11,506 nucleotides of DNA from CAYVDH01 sp964450355. GTDB lineage: Bacteria > Bacteroidota > Bacteroidia > NS11-12g > UBA955. The DNA lies in NCBI GenBank assembly GCA_964450355.1, contig CAYVDH010000112.1, forward strand, positions 1 to 11,506. The letters are read 5' to 3'. This document shows, piece by piece, positions 1 to 7,560 of the stretch (positions are counted from its first letter, which is position 1; the number at the start of each line of letters is the position of its first letter). The notes beneath the pieces were generated by a model that did not search any database, had not been told where the DNA came from, and saw only the letters and a list, made by a program, of their open reading frames with translations. The position numbers and the translations under genes are program-made.

Positions 1-1
1 G

Positions 2-2023
2 TTACGCACCATTTATAATTCACTCAAATATCCGATTACGTATGTGCAAGGTCCACCCGGAACCGGAAAAACACAAACCATTTTAAATATTGTCGTCAAT
101 TGCCTTACCAATAATAAAACGTTATTGATTTCTTCCAACAACAATGTCCCGATTGATGGCATCAAAGAAAAATTAACGTTAGGGAAGTACCGCGACAAAG
201 CAATTATTCTTCCCTTTATTCGGTTAGGAAATAAGGAATGTACATTGGAAGCCCTTCAAACCATCAAAAAGCTGTATGAATTTGAAACGACTGATGTACC
301 CAAAGAATCGCTTTTGCTGAATCTGAAAGAAAATTCAAAAGAGCGAAACAAACGTTTGGTCGAAAAGTTACAGCAGTATGAAGAACGGACTGATTTACAA
401 CAGAATTTAGAATTTATCAATGGATTGTTGTCAAGAGGAGATTATTATCTATTAAAATTGGAAAAAGAAAAACTGGAAAAGAAAGTACATTCCATTCCGG
501 AAACGAAAGACGAAGATGTCAAAGGCATTTTTGAAATCATTGACGGGAATTTTAAATTGCTTCAATTTTTCTACTTTGAATCGTTAAAGTACATCAAGCG
601 ATTAAAAACGAAAGACTACATAGAATTAATTGAAATTCTCCAAATCGAGGAAGAAAATGAGCAAATCAAAGCATTTAAAACCTGGTTGAGCGATGATAAA
701 AACCTCGAAAAGTTCACCAAAGTATTTCCGATTATTTTAACAACTAATCTCTCCAGCCGCCGTTTGGGACAAAAGTTTAAATTTGATTTATTGACCATCG
801 ACGAAGCGGGACAATGTGATATTCCCACCAGTTTAGTGCCTATTTCCAAATGTAAAAACATGGTGTTGATAGGCGATACCAACCAACTGCAACCCATTAT
901 CCTATTTGATGAGTTCAAGAATGATAAACTGATGAAGCAGCTGAACATCGATACAGATTACAGTTACTACCATCACTCCATTTTGTCGGCTTATAAAAAG
1001 ATGGACAGCATTTCGAGGGAAATTTTATTGAGCTATCATTACCGCTGTGGAAAAAAAATTATAGAGTATTCCAACAAGCGTTTTTATGAGCAACGGTTGA
1101 ACCTCTCGGCCATCAAAGAAAATGGAAGCATCCAATTGCTTGCGGTGACCAATGCCAACCAAAAGCATAAAAACGCACAACTAGAAGAAACCGTTGAAAT
1201 TGTCAAATACATCAAATATAACAAGTTGACTGATGTATTCATTCTCACACCCTTTAGGAACCAAGAAGAAGTACTTCAGCATTATGTGACCCAAGCCAAA
1301 GCAGCCGGTGTAATTGCTGACTCCGTAAGTTGTGGCACCATTCACAAAGTACAAGGACAGGAAAACAAGACCATTATCATTTCTACCGCTTTGTCCACCA
1401 AGACCAGCCGAAAAACCTACGACTGGATCAAGAACAACAGCCAATTGATTAACGTAGGCATCACCCGAGCCAAAGAAAACTTGATTGTGGTAACCGATTT
1501 AAAAGCCATTGATGTCTTATCCCGTAAAGACGATGATTTGTATGCCTTGATTGACTATGCCGCTAAGAATGGAACCACCCACGTGACGCAAAGTACCGTG
1601 AATAAACTAACCATTGGTTTTTCCAACAATTCAATGTTTGAAGATGAATTTTACAAAACCATGCAGCACTATTGTTCGCTCAAGGATACCCGTTTTAGGC
1701 GAAATGTAAAAGTGGTGGACTTGTTTCCGGAGGAAAAAAACAATCCGTTGGTGAATAAAAAGGAATTGGATGGCGTGCTCTTTCAAAACAATGAACCCAA
1801 AGTAGTTTTTGAATTGAACGGATTAGAGCATTACCACCACAAAAAAACCATGAAATCCGATGCTCTTAAAATGGAGCTATTGAAAAGAAAGCAAATTCAA
1901 TTGCTCTTCATCCCCAACCAATATGTCAAACACTACGAGTTTATCCGCGAATTAATCAACAAATTCAACGGCGATGTCTATCAACAAACATTGTTTGATG
2001 GGTATGAGGAAGCGTGGAGTTAA
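2..2023 (+). CDS. SF1 Upf1/DNA2-like helicase with C-terminal PD-(D/E)XK nuclease domain (5' end outside window)
   Basis: The reading frame is open to the left edge. Codons upstream of the GTG at 44 read ITYV directly before the Walker A motif, so the first bases are internal and the true start is outside. Helicase motifs appear in order: GPPGTGKT (nt 50-73), Walker B DEAGQ (nt 800-814), IGDTNQLQP (motif III, near nt 870), a YRCGKKI block, GTIHKVQGQE (motif V, near nt 1340) and VGITRAKE (motif VI, near nt 1460). This is the AAA_11/AAA_12 pattern of superfamily 1B. After motif VI comes about 180 residues with an EF-Y start, an ELDG (E at 1763, D at 1769), a VVFELNG strand (E at 1811) and an EHYHH block. 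This looks like a DUF2726/Vsr-like restriction-endonuclease fold. I infer an ATP-driven translocase coupled to DNA cleavage, in repair or defence. It converges on the next gene. Family assignment is firm for the helicase and moderate for the nuclease. Confidence 0.88.
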   Translation, partial: LRTIYNSLKYPITYVQGPPGTGKTQTILNIVVNCLTNNKTLLISSNNNVPIDGIKEKLTLGKYRDKAIILPFIRLGNKECTLEALQTIKKLYEFETTDVPKESLLLNLKENSKERNKRLVEKLQQYEERTDLQQNLEFINGLLSRGDYYLLKLEKEKLEKKVHSIPETKDEDVKGIFEIIDGNFKLLQFFYFESLKYIKRLKTKDYIELIEILQIEEENEQIKAFKTWLSDDKNLEKFTKVFPIILTTNLSSRRLGQKFKFDLLTIDEAGQCDIPTSLVPISKCKNMVLIGDTNQLQPIILFDEFKNDKLMKQLNIDTDYSYYHHSILSAYKKMDSISREILLSYHYRCGKKIIEYSNKRFYEQRLNLSAIKENGSIQLLAVTNANQKHKNAQLEETVEIVKYIKYNKLTDVFILTPFRNQEEVLQHYVTQAKAAGVIADSVSCGTIHKVQGQENKTIIISTALSTKTSRKTYDWIKNNSQLINVGITRAKENLIVVTDLKAIDVLSRKDDDLYALIDYAAKNGTTHVTQSTVNKLTIGFSNNSMFEDEFYKTMQHYCSLKDTRFRRNVKVVDLFPEEKNNPLVNKKELDGVLFQNNEPKVVFELNGLEHYHHKKTMKSDALKMELLKRKQIQLLFIPNQYVKHYEFIRELINKFNGDVYQQTLFDGYEEAWS

Positions 2024-2034
2024 CCTAACAACCC

Positions 2035-2067
2035 AACCCTCGAAGCGTTCCAAACCCTTCGAGGGTT
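2035..2067. repeat. 33-bp palindromic repeat, copy 1; probable bidirectional terminator
   Basis: The left arm AACCCTCGAAGCGTT and right arm AACCCTTCGAGGGTT surround a 3-base CCA loop, with a single mismatch in the stem at 2046. It lies 12 bases after the helicase stop and downstream of the end of the convergent membrane-protein gene, where a shared terminator would be expected. The T-tracts beside it are weak. It matches the copy at 2694-2726 in 32 of 33 positions. I recall this palindrome as a dispersed intergenic repeat in Flavobacterium-type genomes; copy number was not checked. Confidence 0.7.
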
Positions 2068-2080
2068 AATATCCACCCCC

Positions 2081-2110
2081 TTTGTCATGCTGACGCAGGA
2101 AGCATTTCTC
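2081..2110. repeat. Dispersed GTCATGCTGACG-type repeat
   Basis: The stretch beginning TTTGTCATGCTGACGCAGGA resembles a short element I recall as scattered through many Bacteroidota genomes (GTCAT-CTGACGAAGGAAG-like). CTGACG at 2090-2095 is mirrored by CGTCAG at 2123-2128, so the element may extend as a loose stem up to the last codon of the neighbouring membrane-protein gene, whose TGA falls inside the right arm. Function is unknown. Confidence 0.4.
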
Positions 2111-2124
2111 TAGCCAACCCTTCG

Positions 2125-2643
2125 TCAGGCTATACTTATTTCAGCATCCCTCATTCTTTCCAAAGATTGAATAAGCTCTGTCAAATCAGCAATAGGTATA
2201 TTAACCCCCGATTGAATAAATTCAGTATCAGATGCAATAATTAGTAAATTACCTAACGCTTCATCTTGAAAACCGATGGCAGTAAAATCAAACGTTAGCG
2301 TTTCAAAGACAATTTGTTGTTGATTACCTTTAAAATAACGATAATCCGCATAATAAGAAACCTTAGTATCTTCCATCACAATCACTTCTTTCCCATATGT
2401 ATTCCAAAGATATAAACGAATAAAAAAGAAACCAATCAACGAGAAGACACCTAAAAGAATCACATAACGAATATGAAAATCATTTCTCGCTGCCATATTC
2501 ATCCCAATACCCAACAACGGTAATGCAATACACAGTATCGCCAATACTAAAAAAGTGCCACGAACCGGTAGCGGTGATTTTTTTACATACAATTCTAAAG
2601 TGTTAGAATGGATGGAATAGCGTTTAGAGGCTCTCAAATGCAT
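2125..2643 (-). CDS. Small two-helix membrane protein of unknown function
   Basis: I do not recognise this 172-residue protein with certainty. Residues 29-51 (FLVLAILCIALPLLGIGM region) and 58-79 (YVILLGVFSLIGFFFI region) form two hydrophobic helices with a short polar linker. They are followed by a soluble C-terminal part rich in beta-type segments and ending in an acidic helix (LTELIQSLERMRDAE). Two helices plus a compact beta-rich domain recalls bacterial PH-like membrane proteins, but that is a weak guess. The ATG at 2643 is the only reasonable start and follows a very AT-rich stretch. The gene is convergent with the helicase and downstream of the helicase IV-like gene, but a strong palindrome separates it from the latter, so it is probably transcribed separately. 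It is flanked on both sides by the same 33-bp palindrome. Confidence 0.75.
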   Translation of the reverse strand: MHLRASKRYSIHSNTLELYVKKSPLPVRGTFLVLAILCIALPLLGIGMNMAARNDFHIRYVILLGVFSLIGFFFIRLYLWNTYGKEVIVMEDTKVSYYADYRYFKGNQQQIVFETLTFDFTAIGFQDEALGNLLIIASDTEFIQSGVNIPIADLTELIQSLERMRDAEISIA

Positions 2644-2693
2644 TAATTTTAGGTTTTAAATTTACTGTAAATTTTTTAAACAATGGTATTAAA

Positions 2694-2726
2694 AACCCTC
2701 GAAGGGTTCCAAACCCTTCGAGGGTT
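2694..2726. terminator. 33-bp perfect palindrome, copy 2; probable terminator of the helicase IV-like gene
   Basis: The arms AACCCTCGAAGGGTT (2694-2708) and AACCCTTCGAGGGTT (2712-2726) are fully complementary over 15 bases around a CCA loop. On the minus strand the hairpin begins 15 bases after the stop of the helicase IV-like gene and runs into a short T-tract (GGGTTTTTAATACC). That is the arrangement of an intrinsic terminator. It differs from the copy at 2035-2067 by one base. Confidence 0.72.
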
Positions 2727-2741
2727 GAAACGTTCACCCAC

Positions 2742-5408
2742 CTACAATCTAATCGTATTCCTACACTTCGGATAATTAGTACAACCCAAAAAATCACCAT
2801 ATTGACCTGTTCGCTTGGTCATAAAACCGCTATTGCAACTCGAACAAAGTAGCGTGTTTTCTAAAATAGCAATGTCGTTGAAGGTTTGGTTACAACTCGG
2901 ATAGTGCGAACAACCTAAAAACTGATTATTCTTTAACGGGTTTTGTCGCACCACCAAATAACCGGTTTGACAATACGGACAATTCGTTTTACTGATTTTA
3001 TCATGATTGGCACTTAACAGAAAGCCATTGTCGGAAAGTAACTCTTCGGCAAATAAAGAAACATCCGTTGGAATGAGCAAAACCACTTTATTTTTCGTTC
3101 TTGTTAAGGCTACATAAAACAACCTTCGTTCTTCAGCAAAACGAAATTCTTCATCATCACTGAGTAATAAGGACAACATCGGGTCATCTGTCATTTTATT
3201 GGGAAAGCCCAATAAATGATTTTTTAAATTGAGCACAATCACATTATCCGCTTCTAAGCCTTTTGATTTATGGACGGTAATGTACTTCATATCGATAGGC
3301 TCTAATCCTTTAATGATTACTTTATCATTTCGTTCGTTGTACAATATCCTGCTGTTGGGAGTAAGCTTAATAAATTCATTGATGTCAAAACCATGACGCC
3401 CTAAAACCAAAATTGGCTTGGTTCCGTTTTTTTCTATCAGAGCTTCTACTTCACGAATAAAAACAGCATCCGCATTATCGGGTGTATAATATACAAATTG
3501 AATCGGGTTTTCTAAAGGTTCTTTTTTAGACTTCGGATTTTTAGGAATTTGTTTCTTGTTTTTTTGAATGTAGTTTGCAGTGATATCAATTAACGATTGG
3601 GCATTGCGATAGGTTTGCTCGATAAACAATTGTTCGTGTTTGCCTACATACTTTTCAAAATGACTGAATAATGAAATATCACTTCCCGCAAAGCGATAGA
3701 TGGATTGCCAATCGTCTCCCACACAAATCAAACGAGCACCCGATAGTTCACGAATGGTTTTGATAAGATTAAACCGCGAATAGGAAATGTCTTGGTATTC
3801 ATCAATGATAATGTATTGATAGGAGAGGTTAGGTTGGTTCTGTTGAATGAGGTCTGTTGCCCAATTAATCATGTCATTAAAATCAATTTCATTTGACGCT
3901 TTCAAAGTTTGGTCATATTTTTTTAAAATGGGAAGAGCAAACGCCAAAAAGAGTTTTTGTCGTTCACGCATGAACGAATTGGGCTGTTTTTTTTGATCCA
4001 AAAAAAGGTTGGTTATTGCGGCATAGGTTAGTTGTCTTGATTTACTCAAATTGATAAACGTTTCAATCAGTTTGGTAATTTCTTGCCCAAAGTTGTTTTC
4101 TTTTTCGGTGACTTTTGTGTAAATACTTTTTACATCACGGGGCTTAAAAACAACCTGTTCATTTTCCAACAATTCTTTGAGCTTGTCCAGTAGCACTTTA
4201 TCACGATTGTAATAGGAATAAGTTTCAATTAGTTTAGTGCCGTATTTTTTGTGCTTTTCTCTTTTTAACTCCATTGTTTCGACATATTCCTTTTCCTTAA
4301 AAGGTTTAAGCCATTTTGCTTTGTTATCTTCATCCACACCAAAATGTTCCAAATAAATGTCGTAATCGTTCAAATAGAAATCCGGTTGATAGACCACATC
4401 GCCATAAGGATATTGTTTTTCATATTCGTATTCAATTCCATTTAAGTATAAAAAGTTGGCAATGGTCAGTTCTTCAATGCTTTTAACCCTTTCCCCTTGC
4501 ATCGAATCCAAAGAAGCTTTGGCAACTTTATTCAACGGTTCAGGGGCACATTTTGATTGTAAGGTTTCAAAATCAATTCCTTTTTCCGTATCTAATTTTT
4601 CACCCAATGAATCATAACTATCGTGTTCCTCCGGAATATTCATAAAGCAAGCCACATACTCCACAAATGCCTTTAAAGCCTCCGGTTGCTCTATAAGTTC
4701 CTCTTCTAAATAGGTTTTGATGATTTTACCGATGGTGTTTTCATTGGTCACAACCGGTAGAGTGGTTTGGTGTTTATTGATACTGTCGTAACCGAGTTTA
4801 TGAAAAGTGGTGGCTCGTGCATTCAAACCCATTTTTTGCAGTCGTTCATTGAGTTCATCAACCGTCTTTTTGGTAAACGAAAGCAAGAGAATGTTTTCAG
4901 GTTTCACCTTTTTCTGCTCCAGTAAGTACTTTACTTTCCCCAGTATAGTCAACGTCTTACCCGAACCGGCTCCGGCAATGATTAAATTAGAATATTCATC
5001 CGTGAGTACGGCTGTTCGTTGTTGGTCGTCTAAAGGTTTCTCTTCTATGTCGTCAAAATAGCTGCTGAGTTTTTCTTTCTGAGTGTGTACATAGTTTTTG
5101 TTGTAATTACTGATGTAGTCGTCAAAATGAGAATAAAGGTCATTGAACTTTTTTACTTTTTCTTCTTTTTTGTAAAAAGCGGTTTTGTGTTTAAAGTACT
5201 TTCCAACCGCTGCAAACTGTTGTTTAATGGCATCGCGATGCACCCAAGTGATGTAATCATCTAATTGTGAAAGGGTTTCAAAAAACAGAGAAATTTGTTC
5301 AAGATTGGAAAGATAGGTAGTGTTTTGGTATTTTTTCTTCTCATACCAAAGTAGATAGTGATATGATATGACCAAGATTATGATAATAAGAATAAACACC
5401 GTAAACAT
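2742..5408 (-). CDS. UvrD/helicase IV (HelD)-like SF1A helicase with nuclease-like insert, membrane anchor and two zinc ribbons
   Basis: This 888-residue protein carries a full UvrD/Rep motif set. The motifs are AGAGSGKT (145-152), LLSFTKKT (near 175-182), DEYQD (536-540), VGDDWQSIYRFAGSD (563-577), TYRNAQSL (599-606), TVHKSKGLEADNVIV (711-725) and YVALTRTKNKV (765-775). DQQRTAV with the LLLSFTKK block resembles helicase IV (HelD of E. coli). Residues 4-21 form one strong hydrophobic helix, suggesting an inner-membrane tether. Residues 310-400 hold EELTIANFL, YQPDFYL (D343), IYLEHFG (E354) and KLIETYSYY, which looks like a PD-(D/E)XK module set between motifs Ia and II. The C-terminus has two four-cysteine topoisomerase-type zinc ribbons (C810, C813, C833, C839 and C855, C858, C876, C882), likely single-stranded DNA binders. 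I infer 3'-5' unwinding in repair or defence. It follows the PLD gene after 110 bases. Confidence 0.9.
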   Translation of the reverse strand: MFTVFILIIIILVISYHYLLWYEKKKYQNTTYLSNLEQISLFFETLSQLDDYITWVHRDAIKQQFAAVGKYFKHKTAFYKKEEKVKKFNDLYSHFDDYISNYNKNYVHTQKEKLSSYFDDIEEKPLDDQQRTAVLTDEYSNLIIAGAGSGKTLTILGKVKYLLEQKKVKPENILLLSFTKKTVDELNERLQKMGLNARATTFHKLGYDSINKHQTTLPVVTNENTIGKIIKTYLEEELIEQPEALKAFVEYVACFMNIPEEHDSYDSLGEKLDTEKGIDFETLQSKCAPEPLNKVAKASLDSMQGERVKSIEELTIANFLYLNGIEYEYEKQYPYGDVVYQPDFYLNDYDIYLEHFGVDEDNKAKWLKPFKEKEYVETMELKREKHKKYGTKLIETYSYYNRDKVLLDKLKELLENEQVVFKPRDVKSIYTKVTEKENNFGQEITKLIETFINLSKSRQLTYAAITNLFLDQKKQPNSFMRERQKLFLAFALPILKKYDQTLKASNEIDFNDMINWATDLIQQNQPNLSYQYIIIDEYQDISYSRFNLIKTIRELSGARLICVGDDWQSIYRFAGSDISLFSHFEKYVGKHEQLFIEQTYRNAQSLIDITANYIQKNKKQIPKNPKSKKEPLENPIQFVYYTPDNADAVFIREVEALIEKNGTKPILVLGRHGFDINEFIKLTPNSRILYNERNDKVIIKGLEPIDMKYITVHKSKGLEADNVIVLNLKNHLLGFPNKMTDDPMLSLLLSDDEEFRFAEERRLFYVALTRTKNKVVLLIPTDVSLFAEELLSDNGFLLSANHDKISKTNCPYCQTGYLVVRQNPLKNNQFLGCSHYPSCNQTFNDIAILENTLLCSSCNSGFMTKRTGQYGDFLGCTNYPKCRNTIRL

Positions 5409-5518
5409 AATTTCTACTTATTTTGTTGGTATTATAAATGTTATTTAAATTACTTGTAGGTTATAGACACGAAGTCTTACGAATTTTTAGAGTTGGTTAT
5501 TTTTATTTCTTATAACCC

Positions 5519-6364
5519 TTACAAATCAAAAACTTCCTTCGCTGCCTTCCAATGCTTCCGTAAAATTGGTTTAGCAAAAGTTGTTTCTCCATGCGAAGCC
5601 TCCCCTGAAAAATGACAAAACTTTTCAGCATAATCCTGGTTCTTATATTGCGACCAACTGGTGAAAGCGTCTGCCGACATGGGCTGCTTCGGATTAAATG
5701 GAATCCTTATACCCGTGCGAATGCAATAGCCCAAGGGTACGGATTCGTTTGTTGAAATGATTATTTTTTTTACTTCAGCAGACTTGGTTATATAACGTTC
5801 TTTATAAACCGACTTTGATTTACCGGCAAAAAATTCGCTAAGTTTGTCTACTTCCGTTTTCGATTCTTTATATTTAGAAGTTAAACCAAAATTTGCTTTT
5901 TTAAAAATGGCATTTCTTTGAAACAGCAGTTCAGATTGATCAATCACACGATTAAAATACTCCCATGCTTCACTATCAACTTTGTCAACTGTTGTAAATA
6001 ATACACCTGCTTCAATATTATTGTCTTGCGAAAAACTATATAGGTTCATAGAAGTTAATATAGCACTTTCTTCATTGGCATAATACTTTGCATGCAAACG
6101 TTTTTCATATCGAATTTCAATATTAGGAAAATCTTTAAAGAAATTAAAATCTTCCTCTTTCATACTTTTCGATAAATCATTTTCGTTTTTTCCAAATACA
6201 ATGGTTATATCAAGTTTAGGATTGTCTTTTTTTGTCTGAAGAACAGAGATATATCGATCATGCAATTTAATATAGGGTGAAATCAGAATTATGCTGTTTT
6301 CTGCATTTTCAAATATTTTCTCAATTTTTGTATTGAGTTTGTTTCCTGTTAAAAATTTTGCCAT
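5519..6364 (-). CDS. Single-HKD phospholipase D-like nuclease with degenerate zinc-ribbon C-terminus
   Basis: This 281-residue protein has an N-terminal PLDc_2-type domain. IILISPYIKL (25-34) and ITIVFG (53-58) form core strands, and the HKD-like motif is H91-x-K93-x4-E98 followed by TSMN at 104-107. Glu replaces the usual Asp. With only one HKD motif it should act as a dimer, as Nuc/BfiI-type nucleases do. Residues 211-272 form a second module (GYCIRTG, IPFNP, KFCHFSGE, KPILRKHW). It resembles a zinc ribbon in which the second cysteine of each pair has become Thr (217) or Ser (253), leaving C214 and C250. The likely activity is phosphodiester hydrolysis of nucleic acid; lipid activity is less likely in this setting. 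It is divergent from the SBD-HNH gene and upstream of the helicase IV-like gene on the same strand. Confidence 0.82.
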   Translation of the reverse strand: MAKFLTGNKLNTKIEKIFENAENSIILISPYIKLHDRYISVLQTKKDNPKLDITIVFGKNENDLSKSMKEEDFNFFKDFPNIEIRYEKRLHAKYYANEESAILTSMNLYSFSQDNNIEAGVLFTTVDKVDSEAWEYFNRVIDQSELLFQRNAIFKKANFGLTSKYKESKTEVDKLSEFFAGKSKSVYKERYITKSAEVKKIIISTNESVPLGYCIRTGIRIPFNPKQPMSADAFTSWSQYKNQDYAEKFCHFSGEASHGETTFAKPILRKHWKAAKEVFDL

Positions 6365-6425
6365 TTCGATTACTTTTTAAAAAGCTTGTTTCATTGGCTT
6401 CATAATCTTCATTTTCACTTTGGCC

Positions 6426-6534
6426 TTTGAAAGTAACAATATGATTTTAAACCCCTCGAGGGTTTACCAAAAATAGCACATTACTTTCAAATCTAAAAGA
6501 ATACAACTACTTTTATACAATCATTGAAAGTAAC
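6426..6534. promoter_or_regulatory. Divergent intergenic region with three TTGAAAGTAA motifs, candidate operator
   Basis: TTTGAAAGTAA occurs at 6426-6436, its exact reverse complement TTACTTTCAAA at 6481-6491, and TTGAAAGTAAC again at 6524-6534, ending right at the ATG of the SBD-HNH gene. The first two form an 11-bp perfect inverted repeat. An 11-base word repeated within about 110 bases is not expected by chance. A weak Bacteroidota-like promoter may read TTTC at 6485 and TACTTTTA near 6508 with a 19-base gap, overlapping the middle copy. I infer a binding site controlling one or both divergent genes. No regulator gene is visible in the window. Confidence 0.45.
6449..6465. repeat. Short palindrome around CTCGAG
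   Basis: AAACCCCTCGAGGGTTT has 6-base complementary arms (AAACCC / GGGTTT) around CTCGA. It looks like a shortened relative of the 33-bp palindromes at 2035 and 2694. It sits inside the inverted pair of TTTGAAAGTAA motifs, between two divergent start codons, where a terminator makes little sense. It may be a remnant of the dispersed repeat or part of a nested regulatory structure. Confidence 0.5.
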
Positions 6535-7518
6535 ATGACAAACCAACCAACTTTAAACAAATACAGCCATTATTTTAAAAAGTTGAACCGTTCTTCGCAC
6601 AGAGAATTGGGAAAAGCACCCCATAAACCAATTTTATTGCTATCGGTTTTACAGTTGATTCGAAAAAGGGAAATTCTTTCCAATCGAATTGACATTACAC
6701 CCGAATTGGTCTTGGCATTCAAAAGCAACTGGCAAACCTTGGTCACGACGAATCACACATGCAATTTTGTATTGCCTTTTTTTTATTCTAAATCAGAACC
6801 ATTTTGGAAACTAACCTTTTTGTCAAAAGGAGCGGCCTCTTTAAAAAGCATTAGCACCTTAAACAGTTTAAAAGACAATGTGGCTTTCGCAGCAATCGAC
6901 CCAGAACTATTTGTATTAATGACCGATGAAGTAACCAATGCTTTTTTAGAACAAGTATTGGTAGAAACCTATTTCCCGAATGCTACCTTCCATTACAAAG
7001 TTGAAACAATCGAAAAACAATACGCTTTAGAATTGGAAATCAAACAACAAATGGTAGAAGAAACCGGAGAAGTTTATCAAAGTAAAATCAAACAACTCGA
7101 AAGTCAACTCAGCGAAGAAGAGTGGGAGGAAGAACGATTCATTCGAGGCGGTATTTTTAAAAAAGAAATACCGCGATTGTATGGCTATCAATGTTGTATT
7201 TCAGAAATGAAAATCGAAACGACCATCAATGCTCAGTTGGTGGATGCCTGCCACATCATACCGTTTAGCCTATCCAATGACGACACCATCAGCAACGGTA
7301 TTTGTTTATCACCTACGTTGCATCGGGCGTATGACAGGGGTTTACTCACCATTACAGAAGACTATATCGTTCGTGTTTCACCCACCGTCAGAGAAACCCA
7401 AAGCCCGTATGGTATTAGGCAGTTTGCCGGAAAACGCATCGAGCTACCCCGAGAAGTGAAACACTATCCTTCGGTGCATAATTTGAGTTGGCATGGGAAG
7501 GAGAAGTTTGTGATGTGA
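6535..7518 (+). CDS. Type IV restriction-like endonuclease: phosphorothioate-DNA-binding (SBD-like) domain plus HNH
   Basis: Residues 1-150 match, from memory, the N-terminal domain of proteins annotated as phosphorothioated DNA-binding restriction endonucleases (ScoMcrA SBD type). The signatures are an APHKPILLLSVLQLI helix (28-42), a LPFFY-SEPFWKL block (80-93) and IDPELF (121-126). Residues 160-205 are a charged, probably helical linker. The HNH_2 domain (209-285) has H240 in ACHIIPF, N254 in SNGI and H263 in LHRAYDRG, so the catalytic triad is complete. The usual CxxC before it reads C-C-I-S here, so the second cysteine is missing. The C-terminal SWHGKEKF fits the family's usual ending. 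It should cut DNA with a sulfur-modified backbone, but no dnd or ssp modification genes lie in the window. The ATG at 6535 directly follows a TTGAAAGTAAC motif. It is convergent with the CoiA-like gene. Confidence 0.85.
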   Translation: MTNQPTLNKYSHYFKKLNRSSHRELGKAPHKPILLLSVLQLIRKREILSNRIDITPELVLAFKSNWQTLVTTNHTCNFVLPFFYSKSEPFWKLTFLSKGAASLKSISTLNSLKDNVAFAAIDPELFVLMTDEVTNAFLEQVLVETYFPNATFHYKVETIEKQYALELEIKQQMVEETGEVYQSKIKQLESQLSEEEWEEERFIRGGIFKKEIPRLYGYQCCISEMKIETTINAQLVDACHIIPFSLSNDDTISNGICLSPTLHRAYDRGLLTITEDYIVRVSPTVRETQSPYGIRQFAGKRIELPREVKHYPSVHNLSWHGKEKFVM

Positions 7519-7560
7519 GGGTAAAAAAGCAATTGATTTTTAATGAACATTATATGTTTT

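Noticed and set aside
44..46. GTG at 44 as a genuine start of the helicase
   Set aside because: Upstream codons in frame continue conserved helicase sequence (ITYV before GPPGTGKT) with no stop, so the gene is cut by the window edge.
616..948. Open frame on the minus strand inside the helicase gene
   Set aside because: It lies opposite well-conserved helicase motifs and its translation has no recognisable pattern; it is a shadow of the real gene. The same holds for 1181-1444 (-), 4807-5061 (+), 7229-7459 (+), 9277-9471 (+), 9643-9885 (+), 10089-10292 (+) and 10862-11050 (+).
2644..2693. Promoter of the TTTG / TAnnTTTG type upstream of the membrane-protein gene
   Set aside because: AT-rich candidates exist, but none matches both boxes at the right spacing.
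2035..2726. CRISPR-like repeats
   Set aside because: Only two copies of a self-complementary 33-mer with a whole gene between them; no regular spacers and no cas genes.
5459..5517. GGTTATA / TATAACC inverted repeat after the PLD gene as a terminator
   Set aside because: The arms are 7 bases with about 45 bases between them in AT-rich DNA; too weak to call.
2..6364. DISARM, Gabija or another named helicase/nuclease system
   Set aside because: Individual parts look similar (UvrD-like helicase, PLD nuclease) but the defining partners, such as DrmA/DrmB or an OLD-family GajA, are not present.
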